Origin: Gammaproteobacteria bacterium
GTDB lineage: Bacteria; Pseudomonadota; Gammaproteobacteria; Pseudomonadales; Azotimanducaceae
Assembly (NCBI GenBank): GCA_024640825.1
Contig: JAHEEG010000008.1
Coordinates: 26,326-58,626, forward strand
Length of the DNA stretch: 32,301 nucleotides
Direction: 5' to 3'
Below the pieces are notes generated by a model. It did not search any database. It saw nothing but the letters and a program-made list of their open reading frames with translations, and was not told where the DNA came from. A program made the translations under genes and the position numbers. This document shows, piece after piece, positions 17,152 through 25,957 of this stretch (its first letter is position 1; every line of letters begins with the position of its first letter).

Positions 17152-19080
17152 CTAGCCGGCTTCACGTTCCAACGGCGAGCGCGCCTCTTCTGCCAGTGCC
17201 GCCAGCGCATCGTCCAGGCCGAGCACCTCCTGAGCCTTGCCGCCGAGACGACGAATGGCGACGGTGCGTTCTTCGGCTTCCCGCTTGCCCACCACCAGCA
17301 TCGCCGGAACCTTGGTGACGCTGTGCTCCCGCACCTTGTAGGAAATCTTCTCGTTGCGCAGATCCAGCTCTACTCGCAGCCCACAACGGGACGCCGCCGC
17401 GGACACTTCGCGCGCGTACTCATCGGCCTCATCGGTGATGGTAGCCACCACGATCTGCAGCGGCGCCAGCCAGAGCGGAAAGTGACCGGCAAAGTGCTCT
17501 ATGAGAATGCCGCAGAACCGCTCCAGGGAGCCGAACAGCGCGCGATGAATCATCACCGGATGCTTGCGCTCACCATCGGCGTCGACATAGGTGGCGCCCA
17601 ACCGCTCAGGCATATTGAGATCCACCTGGACGGTGCCGCATTGCCAGTCCCTGCCGATGGCATCGCGTAGTACGAACTCCAGCTTCGGGCCGTAGAAGGC
17701 CCCTTCACCCGGGTTCAGCGTCCACTCCACCTGCATCTGGTCGAGCGCTGTTTTGAGAGCGGCTTCGGCATGGTCCCAGACCTCGTCGGAACCGACCCGC
17801 TGCTCCGGCCGATCGGAAAACTTCACGACCACGTCCTCAAAGCCGAAGTCACTATAGATCTCGTGAATCAGCTTGGAGGCCTGCACGCATTCCTCGGTAA
17901 TCTGCGCCTCGGTGCAGAAGATGTGCGCATCATCCTGGGTGAAGGCGCGCACGCGCATAATGCCGTGCAACGCGCCGGACGGCTCGTAGCGATGCACCTT
18001 GCCGAACTCGGCCAGGTAATACGGCAGATCGCGATAGCTCTTGATGCCCTGCTTGAACACCTGGATATGCCCAGGGCAGTTCATGGGCTTGATGGCGAAA
18101 ACGCGCTCGTCCGGCGTCTGAGTCAGGTACATGTTGTCGCCGAACTTCTCAGCATGTCCCGACTTCAGCCACAGCGAGCGGTCGAGAATCTCCGGGGTGT
18201 TCACTTCATGGTAACCGGCACGGATCTGCTTCTCCCGCATGTAACCGATCATGGCCTGGAACAGCGTCCAGCCCTTCGGGTGCCAGAACACGGCGCCTGG
18301 TCCCTCTTCCTGCAGATGGAACAGATCCATCTCGCGGCCGAGGCGGCGATGATCACGTTTCTCGGCTTCCTCCAGACGTTTCAGATAGGCCTTAAGGGCC
18401 TTGTCGTCGGACCAGGCGGTTCCATAGATGCGCTGCAGCATCTCGTTGCGTGAGTCCCCGCGCCAGTAGGCGCCGGCGATGGACATCAGTTTGAACGAAG
18501 TACCCAGCTTGCCGGTGGACGGCAGATGCGGGCCCCGGCACAGATCGATGAAATCGCCCTGACGATAGAGGCCGACTTCTTCCCCCTCGGGAATGCTGGC
18601 AATCAGCTCCGCCTTGTAGGTTTCGCCCAGCCCCTTGAAGAAAGCGACAGCCTCGTCCCGATCCCAGATTTCCCGGCGGATGTCCTCGTTGCGCTTGACG
18701 ATCTCTTTCATCCGCGCCTCGATTACCTCCAGGTCTTCCGGGGTGAAGCGTGCCTCACGGGCGAAATCGTAGTAGAAGCCATTTTCAATGGTGGGACCGA
18801 TGGTTACCTGCGTCTCCGGATACAGTTCCTTCACCGCTTCTGCCAGCACGTGGGCCGCGTCGTGACGCAGCAGATCCAGCCCTTCAGGACTGTTCCGGGT
18901 GATGATCTCCACCGCGGCGTCCGTCTCTATGGGCAGATAAACGTCTTTCAACCGACCATCCACTCGCACCGCCAGCGCGGCTTTCGCCAGCGACTTCGAG
19001 ATGGATTCCGCCAGTTCGACCCCCGTCACCGGCTTTTCGAACTGTCGAACCGATCCGTCGGGCAGCCTGATGTTGACCAT
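17152..19080 (-). CDS. thrS: Threonine-tRNA ligase
   Basis: Charges tRNA-Thr. The 642-aa length equals that of the E. coli enzyme. Domains in order: TGS ([20 protein letters not shown]), editing/SAD domain with HxxxH in [13 protein letters not shown] and the second metal site [13 protein letters not shown], class II catalytic core with zinc cysteine in [13 protein letters not shown] and motif 3 in [13 protein letters not shown], and the C-terminal anticodon domain ([20 protein letters not shown]). I use ATG 19080, the conserved MVNIRLPDG start, rather than an in-frame TTG 21 bases upstream. In many proteobacteria infC, rpmI and rplT follow thrS. Here a split-barrel gene follows instead, so the usual translation operon is broken. 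Confidence 0.97.
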   Translation of the reverse strand: MVNIRLPDGSVRQFEKPVTGVELAESISKSLAKAALAVRVDGRLKDVYLPIETDAAVEIITRNSPEGLDLLRHDAAHVLAEAVKELYPETQVTIGPTIENGFYYDFAREARFTPEDLEVIEARMKEIVKRNEDIRREIWDRDEAVAFFKGLGETYKAELIASIPEGEEVGLYRQGDFIDLCRGPHLPSTGKLGTSFKLMSIAGAYWRGDSRNEMLQRIYGTAWSDDKALKAYLKRLEEAEKRDHRRLGREMDLFHLQEEGPGAVFWHPKGWTLFQAMIGYMREKQIRAGYHEVNTPEILDRSLWLKSGHAEKFGDNMYLTQTPDERVFAIKPMNCPGHIQVFKQGIKSYRDLPYYLAEFGKVHRYEPSGALHGIMRVRAFTQDDAHIFCTEAQITEECVQASKLIHEIYSDFGFEDVVVKFSDRPEQRVGSDEVWDHAEAALKTALDQMQVEWTLNPGEGAFYGPKLEFVLRDAIGRDWQCGTVQVDLNMPERLGATYVDADGERKHPVMIHRALFGSLERFCGILIEHFAGHFPLWLAPLQIVVATITDEADEYAREVSAAASRCGLRVELDLRNEKISYKVREHSVTKVPAMLVVGKREAEERTVAIRRLGGKAQEVLGLDDALAALAEEARSPLEREAG

Positions 19081-19275
19081 GAGGGTAATTCCACTCGCCA
19101 AACCCGCGATTCTGCCAAAGCCGCGCCCCGGGGTCGATGGCGCCGCGGCCCAGGCCCCCGATCAGGTCGTACTTTCTGACTCATCCTCTGCCCCGCAGCG
19201 ACGTCGAATGCCATCCCAATGACGCCGCAGCGGCTCATCTGTATTACCATCGATGAAAACAACCGAGGCGGCTTT

Positions 19276-20049
19276 GTGATAAACGAACTGATCCAGGACT
19301 ATCCCGAGATCGCCGCCGTCCTCATGCTGCTGCTCGGATTCCTGCTGGGCCGGCTGGCCCAGACCGGGATTCAGCGCCTGCTGAGCGTTGCCGAACGACT
19401 GCTGGCGAGGTTCACGACCAGTGGGGAAAGCATTTTCTCCCCGGTCTTCATAAGAGCTTTCGGTCTGTTTGCCTACAGCGCGGTACTGGTGATTGCCATC
19501 GTGCTGGCCGTGCGCCTGCTGGACATAAACCAGCTGTCGCAATGGCTCGACCAGGCACTCGCCTATGCCCCGCAGCTGATCATCGGCCTGTTCATCATCG
19601 GCCTTGGCAACGTGCTGGGCGTGCTTGCTCGAAATCTGGTAGCCGGGCTGAGCAACAGTTGGGAAACCAGCTCGCTGGTTCCCCGCTTCGTGCACGGGGC
19701 AGTGCTCACCATAGCTATCATCACCGGCCTGGAGCACCTGGGCCTGGCCATTTCCTTTGTTACCCAGCTGTCGCTGATTCTCCTCGCCGCGCTGCTGGGC
19801 GGCCTGTCCCTCGCCTTCGCTCTGGGTGCCAAGCAGTACGTCGCCAATCTGCTGGCTCACAACGAGCTGGCGAAGTACAGCGCGGGCGAAAGGCTGCGCA
19901 TAGACGACGATGAGGGCACGGTCATCGATATTCACCAGACGGGTATCGTTCTCTCTACCGGGGAGGGATTGGTGGCCATTCCAGCCGCTCGCCTTGCTTC
20001 CGGGAGGGTGTTGAAGATCACCCGTGAAGCTTCGGGTATCTCTAAATGA
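19276..20049 (+). CDS. Mechanosensitive-channel-related TM-helix protein
   Basis: A 257-aa integral membrane protein. Hydrophobic helices are seen at about residues 10-30 (IAAVLMLLLGFLLGRLAQTG), 57-82 (FGLFAYSAVLVIAIVLAVRL), 96-118 (APQLIIGLFIIGLGNVLGVL), 140-160 and 164-186. The APQLIIGLFIIGLGNVLG run and the LALGAK-like helix FALGAKQYVANLLAHNEL match the conserved TM helix repeat (PF05552) of small MscS-related proteins. A short beta domain (EGTVIDIHQTGIVLSTGEG) closes the protein, as after the MscS pore helix. I prefer GTG 19276, with GAGGCGG upstream, over ATG 19219, which adds 19 polar residues. It overlaps the next gene by 4 bases (ATGA). Confidence 0.75.
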   Translation: MINELIQDYPEIAAVLMLLLGFLLGRLAQTGIQRLLSVAERLLARFTTSGESIFSPVFIRAFGLFAYSAVLVIAIVLAVRLLDINQLSQWLDQALAYAPQLIIGLFIIGLGNVLGVLARNLVAGLSNSWETSSLVPRFVHGAVLTIAIITGLEHLGLAISFVTQLSLILLAALLGGLSLAFALGAKQYVANLLAHNELAKYSAGERLRIDDDEGTVIDIHQTGIVLSTGEGLVAIPAARLASGRVLKITREASGISK

Positions 20050-20870
20050 CTCGGACGAGCAGACTTTCCGAGGCGTTCGCGCGCAACCATCCCGCGGAGA
20101 TCGCGAGCTTTCTGGCTGCCAACAGCGCAGAAACGCTGGTCGAGACCGTTCTACAGCTGCCGGATGACGCCGCGGCCGCGGTAGTTTCTCACCTGCCCCA
20201 CGGCACGGCCAACGCGGTGCTGAGCCAGGTTGCCGACGACCGGGTTGGCGAGTGGCTGGGCGAGTCCTCAGTGGGCCAGGCACTGAACCTGGTGCTTCGG
20301 CTCGATCCGACCCGCCGAGCCGGGATCCTCGGCGATCTGCCGAATCGGGCGTTGCGCGTGAGGCTGGAAAGACTGGTGGTGTATCCGCGCCGGACGCTGG
20401 GCGCCCTGGCAGACGCGACGACGGTTCGTTTGCAGGCGGCCACCCCGCTTCACGAGGCGGTATCGATTCTTCGTGGTCAGAACGAAATCGAGCAGGGGCC
20501 GGTCTGGATCGTGGACGAATCGGGCCGGTTTCTGGGCGAGCTGGATATGGTCAAAGTGGTTCTGGCGAGCAGACCTGATGCCCAGGTGCGCGACTGCCTG
20601 AAAGCGTTGTCTGCCCTGCACGCAGAATCCTCCCTGCTGGCCGCCCACGACGACCCGAGCTGGCTGCACCATCTGAGCCTGCCGGTAGTGGACCACGACG
20701 GGCATCTTCTCGGCAGCGTAACCCGCGCGCAGCTGACCAGGTTTGTGGCAGAAGACGCGCCTGAGACCAGCAGCGGAATCGCGGATACCCTGGCATCGCT
20801 CGCCGGCCAGTACCTGCGTTTCCTTGCCGTCTGCCTCGCCGAGCTGCTGCCGAGCCGGCCTTCCCGATGA
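20046..20870 (+). CDS. Soluble MgtE-like protein (MgtE N domain plus CBS pair, no channel domain)
   Basis: A 274-aa protein resembling the cytosolic half of the magnesium channel MgtE. Residues about 1-115 are helical MgtE-N-like repeats (HPAEIASFLAANSAETLVET, LPDDAAAAVVSHLPHG, LRLDPTRRAGILGDLP). About 120-250 hold two CBS-like units (LQAATPLHEAVSIL with VWIVDESGRFLGELD, and LPVVDHDGHLLGSVTRAQL). There is no transmembrane domain; the final LRFLAVCLAELLP is at most one short hydrophobic segment. It overlaps its neighbours by 4 bases on both sides (ATGA), including the full MgtE that follows. The likely role is a Mg2+- or nucleotide-sensing partner of that channel, by inference from context and domain content. 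Confidence 0.8.
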   Translation: MTRTSRLSEAFARNHPAEIASFLAANSAETLVETVLQLPDDAAAAVVSHLPHGTANAVLSQVADDRVGEWLGESSVGQALNLVLRLDPTRRAGILGDLPNRALRVRLERLVVYPRRTLGALADATTVRLQAATPLHEAVSILRGQNEIEQGPVWIVDESGRFLGELDMVKVVLASRPDAQVRDCLKALSALHAESSLLAAHDDPSWLHHLSLPVVDHDGHLLGSVTRAQLTRFVAEDAPETSSGIADTLASLAGQYLRFLAVCLAELLPSRPSR

Positions 20871-22156
20871 GCGTCGGGGCCATCGAGAACGAATATCTAA
20901 GGCGCCATCCCGGCGAGGCAGCAGACCTGATAGATCGGTTGCCTGTGGATTCGCTGCCCGGCGACCTGGAAGGCCTCGATCCTTCGCCGCTGGCGCTGAC
21001 ACTGGACTACTTGAGCCCGGTCAAAGCCGCCGCCGTTTTCAAACTTCTGCCGGCCGTACAGCAGGTAGAACTGCTCGAGATAGCGTCGCCGCGCCTGACC
21101 ATCGCTCTGCTGGGCGAAATGGAGACGGACGAGAGTGAGGCGCTGCTGAGTCAGCTGTCCCCTGCGGTCCGTGAAGACATTACCCGTCTGGCCAGCTTTC
21201 CGGAGAATTCCGCCGGGCGCCTGATGGATCGGTTGTTCCGCGGTTACCCCGAAGACATGAGCGTCGCGGAAGCACTGAAACGCCTGAGAGAGTCGGACAT
21301 CCGCCGCGCGCGCTCGCTGTACCTTGTAGGGACAGACAATGCCCTGATCGGACGGGTGGACATGCAGGATCTGGCCTTTGCCGAACCGGAAGCAAAACTG
21401 GGCGAGTACCTGCACCCCATTGAAGACTGCGTGGACGCCATGGCACCTCGGGAGGAGGTGGTTAAGCTGCTGGACCGCTACCGCCTGGATTCGATCCCCG
21501 TGGTTGATACCGAGGGCAAGCTGATGGGCGTGGTGCGCTACACCAGCCTCTTCCAGGCCATCGAAGACGTTGCAACGGCCGACCTGCAGAAAATGGTCGG
21601 CGTGAGCGCGGACGAGCGGGCGCTGTCCTCAGCGGGCTTCTCGGTCCGCCGCCGTCTGCCCTGGCTGCACATCAATCTGCTCACCGCTTTTCTGGCCGCT
21701 TCCGTGGTTGGTCTGTTCGAGAATCTGATCGCGCAGTTCACCGCCCTGGCGGTTTTGCTGCCCGTCGTGGCGGGCCAGTCGGGCAACGCTGGCTCTCAGG
21801 CGCTGGCGGTCACCATCCGTGGCCTGGCGCTGAAAGAAATCGGCATCCGCCAGTGGCGCGCAGTGCTCAACAAAGAGCTGATGGTGGGCATCGTCAACGG
21901 CACCGCGCTAGCAATCACCTGCGGCCTGGGGGTGTTCCTGTGGAGCTCGAGTTACGGGTTGTCCTTGGTCATCGCCGTCGCCATGGTCATGTCCATGGTC
22001 GCCGCCGGTATATCAGGCGCTCTGGTGCCCATGCTGCTCACGCGCTTCGGTCAGGATCCGGCCACCGCCTCGTCGATCGTCCTGACGACGGTCACCGACG
22101 TTGCCGGCTTCTTCTCGTTTCTGGGCACAGCAACCCTGCTGTCGTTCATGCTTTGA
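20867..22156 (+). CDS. mgtE: Magnesium transporter MgtE
   Basis: Mg2+-selective channel of the inner membrane, 429 aa. The N domain spans about residues 1-125 (ENEYLRRHPGEAADLIDRLP, with PENSAGRLMD marking its end). CBS pair: SVAEALKRLRESDI to VGTDNALIGRVDMQDLA, and VVKLLDRYRLDSIPVVDTEG. The plug helix leads to the five-helix pore domain from about residue 260 (RRLPWLHINLLTAFLAASVV). The signature VLLPVVAGQSGNAGSQALAV matches the conserved MgtE pore segment; the Asp in the last helices (TTVTDVAGFFSFLGTA) corresponds to the Mg2+-coordinating residue of the family. Translation is probably coupled to the soluble MgtE-like gene through the ATGA overlap. Confidence 0.95.
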   Translation: MSVGAIENEYLRRHPGEAADLIDRLPVDSLPGDLEGLDPSPLALTLDYLSPVKAAAVFKLLPAVQQVELLEIASPRLTIALLGEMETDESEALLSQLSPAVREDITRLASFPENSAGRLMDRLFRGYPEDMSVAEALKRLRESDIRRARSLYLVGTDNALIGRVDMQDLAFAEPEAKLGEYLHPIEDCVDAMAPREEVVKLLDRYRLDSIPVVDTEGKLMGVVRYTSLFQAIEDVATADLQKMVGVSADERALSSAGFSVRRRLPWLHINLLTAFLAASVVGLFENLIAQFTALAVLLPVVAGQSGNAGSQALAVTIRGLALKEIGIRQWRAVLNKELMVGIVNGTALAITCGLGVFLWSSSYGLSLVIAVAMVMSMVAAGISGALVPMLLTRFGQDPATASSIVLTTVTDVAGFFSFLGTATLLSFML

Positions 22157-22165
22157 GGCCGAAAC

Positions 22166-24970
22166 ATGTACCTGGTTTTACTTGCGATATCCCTTGCCGC
22201 CGGCGCCCTGCTGGCACGTGCCGGTCTGGTGCAACGGCAGCGGGCACGGCTGCTGTGTGGGCTGCTCCTCATCCTCGCGAGCCTGAGCTTTTTCGGGTGG
22301 ATGAGCTTCTGGGGCGAGTATCTCTGGTTCGAGGCGCTGGGCTACGGCTCGCGCTTCTGGATTTTCGTGGGTGCCCGGTTAGGCGCGGCTGCGTTCGGGG
22401 CAACGCTGGCATTTGCGGCGGCCTGGGCGCTGGCTTTCCGTGCCGGCCCGCACCTGCGCCGCCGGGTGGCCTTGATAGCGGCACCCGGCGGCCTCATCTG
22501 GGGCCTGCTCTGCTGGCAGAACGCCCTGATGTATCTGAATCGGGTCAGCGCTGGGGTGGCAGATCCCCTGCTCGGGTTGGATGCCGGCTTTTACCTGTTC
22601 TCACTGCCCCTACTGGATGGCCTGTTCTGGCTGCTGCTCTATGTGGCGACCGTGGCCCTGCTGGCCACGTTCTTCGTCTGGGAGCAAGGCGGCGTGATCC
22701 GTCTGCGCGTCGTGCAGGAACCCCAGGGCGATCAGCTGGCAGTGCCTCTGGCAAACGCCGGCCTGGCGCTGGTGCTGGCCGCCGGAATGCTGCTCACCCT
22801 GTGTCATCTGCTGTATTCGGACTGGGGTGTGGTGCTGGGACCCGGGTGGGTCGACACGCACATTCGCCAACCGGCTCTCGTCGGCGCCGCTGTCGGTTTC
22901 CTGCTGGTAGGGCTGCTGCCGCTGTTTCCCGGTTTCCGCGCACGAACGCTGTCGCTGCTCGGCAGATGGCTGCACACGGGCCGCCCCGCCATAGCCGCTC
23001 TGGCAGCCGTGTGGTCGGGGATCGCTCTGGTATCGACGCTGCTGCTGGTCGCAATTCCGGCGCTGGTCCAGTGGCTGGTGGTCAAACCCAACGAGATTAC
23101 CTTTGAAAAGCCGTACATCGCCCACAATATCGAATTCACCCGCCGCGGATTTCTCCTCGATCGCGTCGAGGAGAAGCAGTTTGTTCCCACGGATACGCTT
23201 TCCCAAGCCACCATTGACGACAACCAGAACCTGCTATCTGAGATAAGGCTGTGGGATTGGCGCGCCCTGGACGCGGTCTACAAACAGTTTCAGGAAATCC
23301 GCCTCTACTACGAGTTCGTTGACGTGGACATCGACCGCTACGAGTTCGGTGGCAACTACCGCCAGGTGATGGTGGCAGCCCGTGAGCTGGCCCAGCACAA
23401 CCTCCCCGCCCAGAGCCAGACCTTCGTGAACCAGCGGTTCAAATTTACACATGGCTACGGGATCACGCTGGCAACGGTCAGCGACTTCACCCCCGAAGGC
23501 CTGCCCAACCTGCTGGTGCGGGATATCCCACCGCAAGCCAAAGTGCCGGAACTCGCCATAACGCGACCGGAGATCTACTACGGCGAATTGACGTACGGGT
23601 CTGCGGTGGTGAACACGCTGGAGGAAGAGTTCGACTATCCCAGCGGCGAGTCAAACGTCTACGCCAGGTACCAGGGATCCGGCGGGGTTCAGCTGTCGAG
23701 CTTCTGGCGGAAGCTGCTGTTCGGCTGGAAATTTGATGGCACCCTGTTCCTGCTATCCAGCTATCCAACGCAGGACAGCAGGATCATGTTTCGCCGGCGC
23801 ATTCAGGAACGGGTCAAGAACATAGCGCCTTTCCTGGTGTTCGACGCTGACCCGTACATCGTCACTGTAGATGGCCGCCTTTACTGGATCATGGACGCCT
23901 ACACACGATCGAACTACTACCCGTACAGCCAGCCTTTCGACTCGCGAGAGTTCATCGAGTACCGGGAGGGTTCCGTAGGCACCAGAACGGTGGCTCGCCT
24001 GGACGGCGCCAACTATCTGCGCAACTCGGTCAAGGTCGTCGTCGATGCCTACAACGGCAGCGTCGATCTTTATGTGTTTGATGCGGAGGATCCCATCACC
24101 CGCACCTGGCAGCGGGCGCTGCCAGGGCTGTTCAAACCGGCCGATGCCATGCCGCAGGGGCTGCGCAAACACGTACGCTACCCGCAGGATTTCCTGCTTG
24201 CCCAGGGTCTGATCTTCACCAAGTATCACATGTCCGACCCGGAAGTTTTCTACAACCAGGAAGATCTTTGGGTTCGGGCCACTGAGAAGCACTACCACAG
24301 CATCAAGCCTGTGGAACCCTACTATGTCATGTGGGAGCTGCCCGGCTCCAACCGTGCGGAATTCGTCCTCATCCTGCCCTTCACCCCGAAGAACCGCCAG
24401 GTGCTCATCGGCTGGATCGCCGGCCTGTCTGACGCAGACAATTACGGCCGCTTTCTGGCCTACAAGTTCCCAAAGGAAAAGCGGGTACTCGGTCCACAGC
24501 AGGTGGAAAGCAAGATCGATCAGGATTCCTTCCTGTCGGGTCAGCTTACGCTCTGGGATCAACAGGGTTCCGATGTCATCCGGGGCAACGTGCTGGCGAT
24601 ACCCATCGACAACACGCTGCTGTACGTAGAGCCCATCTACCTGCAGGCTGAAACGGCAGCCTATCCCGAGCTGCGTCTGGTGGCCATCATGCACGGCGAC
24701 AAGCTCAGCTACGCAGAGACCTTCGACGAAGCTCTGCTTGGGCTGCTGATGCCTGGGTCAGCAAACGGGCAACTCGACGCCGGCAGCGCCGGCAATGTCG
24801 CCAGCCAGGCGCAGGCCGCGTTCAACGGCTACCTGCAGTCGCTTGGCGCCAGAGAATTCGAAGAGGCCGCTCGGCAGCTTGCGCTGCTGAGCTCACTGCT
24901 GGAGGCGCTGGTTGGAACTGACCCAACGGTCCCACCAGAGACCGGGCGGGCGCCGGCGCCCGTCGACTGA
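22166..24970 (+). CDS. UPF0182 family large membrane protein
   Basis: A 934-aa member of UPF0182 (COG1615), a family of unknown function. The first about 310 residues hold around seven transmembrane helices, with the typical SFFGWMSFWGEYLWFEALGY near residue 46. The remaining about 620 residues form a large domain, probably extracytoplasmic. Family blocks there include FEKPYIAHNIEFTRRGFLLD, LLSEIRLWDWRALDAVYKQF, YRQVMVAARELA, FTHGYGITLATVS, RPEIYYGELT, DPYIVTVDGRLYWIMDAYT and MWELPGSNRAEFVLILPFTP. GAGG lies 7 bases before ATG 22166, 9 bases after mgtE, and tdh starts 15 bases after its stop. It is placed in the middle of the + strand run that ends with grdA. Role unknown. Confidence 0.9.
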   Translation: MYLVLLAISLAAGALLARAGLVQRQRARLLCGLLLILASLSFFGWMSFWGEYLWFEALGYGSRFWIFVGARLGAAAFGATLAFAAAWALAFRAGPHLRRRVALIAAPGGLIWGLLCWQNALMYLNRVSAGVADPLLGLDAGFYLFSLPLLDGLFWLLLYVATVALLATFFVWEQGGVIRLRVVQEPQGDQLAVPLANAGLALVLAAGMLLTLCHLLYSDWGVVLGPGWVDTHIRQPALVGAAVGFLLVGLLPLFPGFRARTLSLLGRWLHTGRPAIAALAAVWSGIALVSTLLLVAIPALVQWLVVKPNEITFEKPYIAHNIEFTRRGFLLDRVEEKQFVPTDTLSQATIDDNQNLLSEIRLWDWRALDAVYKQFQEIRLYYEFVDVDIDRYEFGGNYRQVMVAARELAQHNLPAQSQTFVNQRFKFTHGYGITLATVSDFTPEGLPNLLVRDIPPQAKVPELAITRPEIYYGELTYGSAVVNTLEEEFDYPSGESNVYARYQGSGGVQLSSFWRKLLFGWKFDGTLFLLSSYPTQDSRIMFRRRIQERVKNIAPFLVFDADPYIVTVDGRLYWIMDAYTRSNYYPYSQPFDSREFIEYREGSVGTRTVARLDGANYLRNSVKVVVDAYNGSVDLYVFDAEDPITRTWQRALPGLFKPADAMPQGLRKHVRYPQDFLLAQGLIFTKYHMSDPEVFYNQEDLWVRATEKHYHSIKPVEPYYVMWELPGSNRAEFVLILPFTPKNRQVLIGWIAGLSDADNYGRFLAYKFPKEKRVLGPQQVESKIDQDSFLSGQLTLWDQQGSDVIRGNVLAIPIDNTLLYVEPIYLQAETAAYPELRLVAIMHGDKLSYAETFDEALLGLLMPGSANGQLDAGSAGNVASQAQAAFNGYLQSLGAREFEEAARQLALLSSLLEALVGTDPTVPPETGRAPAPVD

Positions 24971-24985
24971 GGCAACAACGCGACT

Positions 24986-25957
24986 ATGCCCACCATTCTC
25001 GTTACCGGCGCTTTCGGCCAGATCGGCACGGAGCTCACCCAGGCGCTCTACACCCGCTATGGCGCCGACAACGTGCTGGCCACGGGTCGGCGGGTTCCCG
25101 AATCCGCAGGCACGCTGGCCGGTCCGGTGGAAACACTCGATGTCACCGACCCGGCACGACTGCGGGAAGTCTGCGCACGCCACGACGTCGAGATCATCTA
25201 CCATCTGGCGGCCAGGCTGTCGGCGGTTGCTGAGCAGGCCCCCCTGGAAGCCTGGCGCATCAACGTCGACGGTCTGCGCAACGTGCTGGAAACGGCAAAA
25301 GCGTCCGCCGTCAAGCGCCTGTTCTGGCCCAGCTCCATCGCCGTCTTCGGTCCAGAAACGCCGCGAACGCTGACACCTCAGGATACCGTCACCCGACCAA
25401 CCACCGTCTACGGCATCGCCAAAGTTGCCGGAGAGCTGCTCTGTGACTACTACGCGCGGCGCTACGGGCTGGACGCGCGCGGCGTCCGCTACCCCGGGGT
25501 GATATCCAGCGGCGCCCTGCCCGGCGGCGGCACCACGGACTACGCGGTGGAGATTTTCTATGCCGCTGTTCAAACAGGTAGATACACGGCTTTTGTGCGG
25601 GAAGACTGCCGGTTGCCCATGATCTACATGCCCGACTGCGTCAAGGCGGCCCTGCAGCTGATGGACGCGGACCGGGAGACGCTGGAGCACCGCAGCGGCT
25701 TCAATATCAACGCAATGAGCTTCTCCGCCGGCGAGCTGGCAGCGGAGATCCGCAGGCACATTCCGGACTTCATCTGTGACTTTGATCCCGACGAGCGTCA
25801 GCAGATCGCCGACTCCTGGCCTGACAGCCTGGATGACGGCGCCGCACGCCGTGAATGGGGCTGGCAACCGAGTTACGACCTGGAGACCATGACGGCGGAC
25901 ATGCTGTCAAAGCTCAGAGCGCGCCGGTTGAGCGGACACAAGGAAACGGCCCGATGA
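24986..25957 (+). CDS. tdh: L-threonine 3-dehydrogenase, short-chain (epimerase-like) type
   Basis: NAD+-dependent oxidation of L-threonine to 2-amino-3-ketobutyrate. The 323-aa protein is of the extended short-chain dehydrogenase type found in animals and some bacteria, not the zinc alcohol-dehydrogenase type of E. coli. The Rossmann motif is TGAFGQIGTEL near the N-terminus. The catalytic YxxxK is Tyr142/Lys146 in TVYGIAKVAGELLCDYY. Family-specific blocks include SSIAVFGPETP, PGGGTTDYAVEIFYAA, LPMIYMPDCVKAA, FNINAMSFSAGELAAEI and ADSWPDSLDDGAARREWGW. These make Tdh much more likely than a sugar epimerase. Its stop overlaps the kbl start (ATGA), matching the known pairing of the two enzymes. 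Confidence 0.95.
   Translation: MPTILVTGAFGQIGTELTQALYTRYGADNVLATGRRVPESAGTLAGPVETLDVTDPARLREVCARHDVEIIYHLAARLSAVAEQAPLEAWRINVDGLRNVLETAKASAVKRLFWPSSIAVFGPETPRTLTPQDTVTRPTTVYGIAKVAGELLCDYYARRYGLDARGVRYPGVISSGALPGGGTTDYAVEIFYAAVQTGRYTAFVREDCRLPMIYMPDCVKAALQLMDADRETLEHRSGFNINAMSFSAGELAAEIRRHIPDFICDFDPDERQQIADSWPDSLDDGAARREWGWQPSYDLETMTADMLSKLRARRLSGHKETAR

Noticed and set aside
22166-23106. Second + strand frame over the mgtE-UPF0182 junction
   Set aside because: Low-complexity Arg/Ala/Gly-rich translation; the UPF0182 frame is supported by family motifs and a ribosome site.
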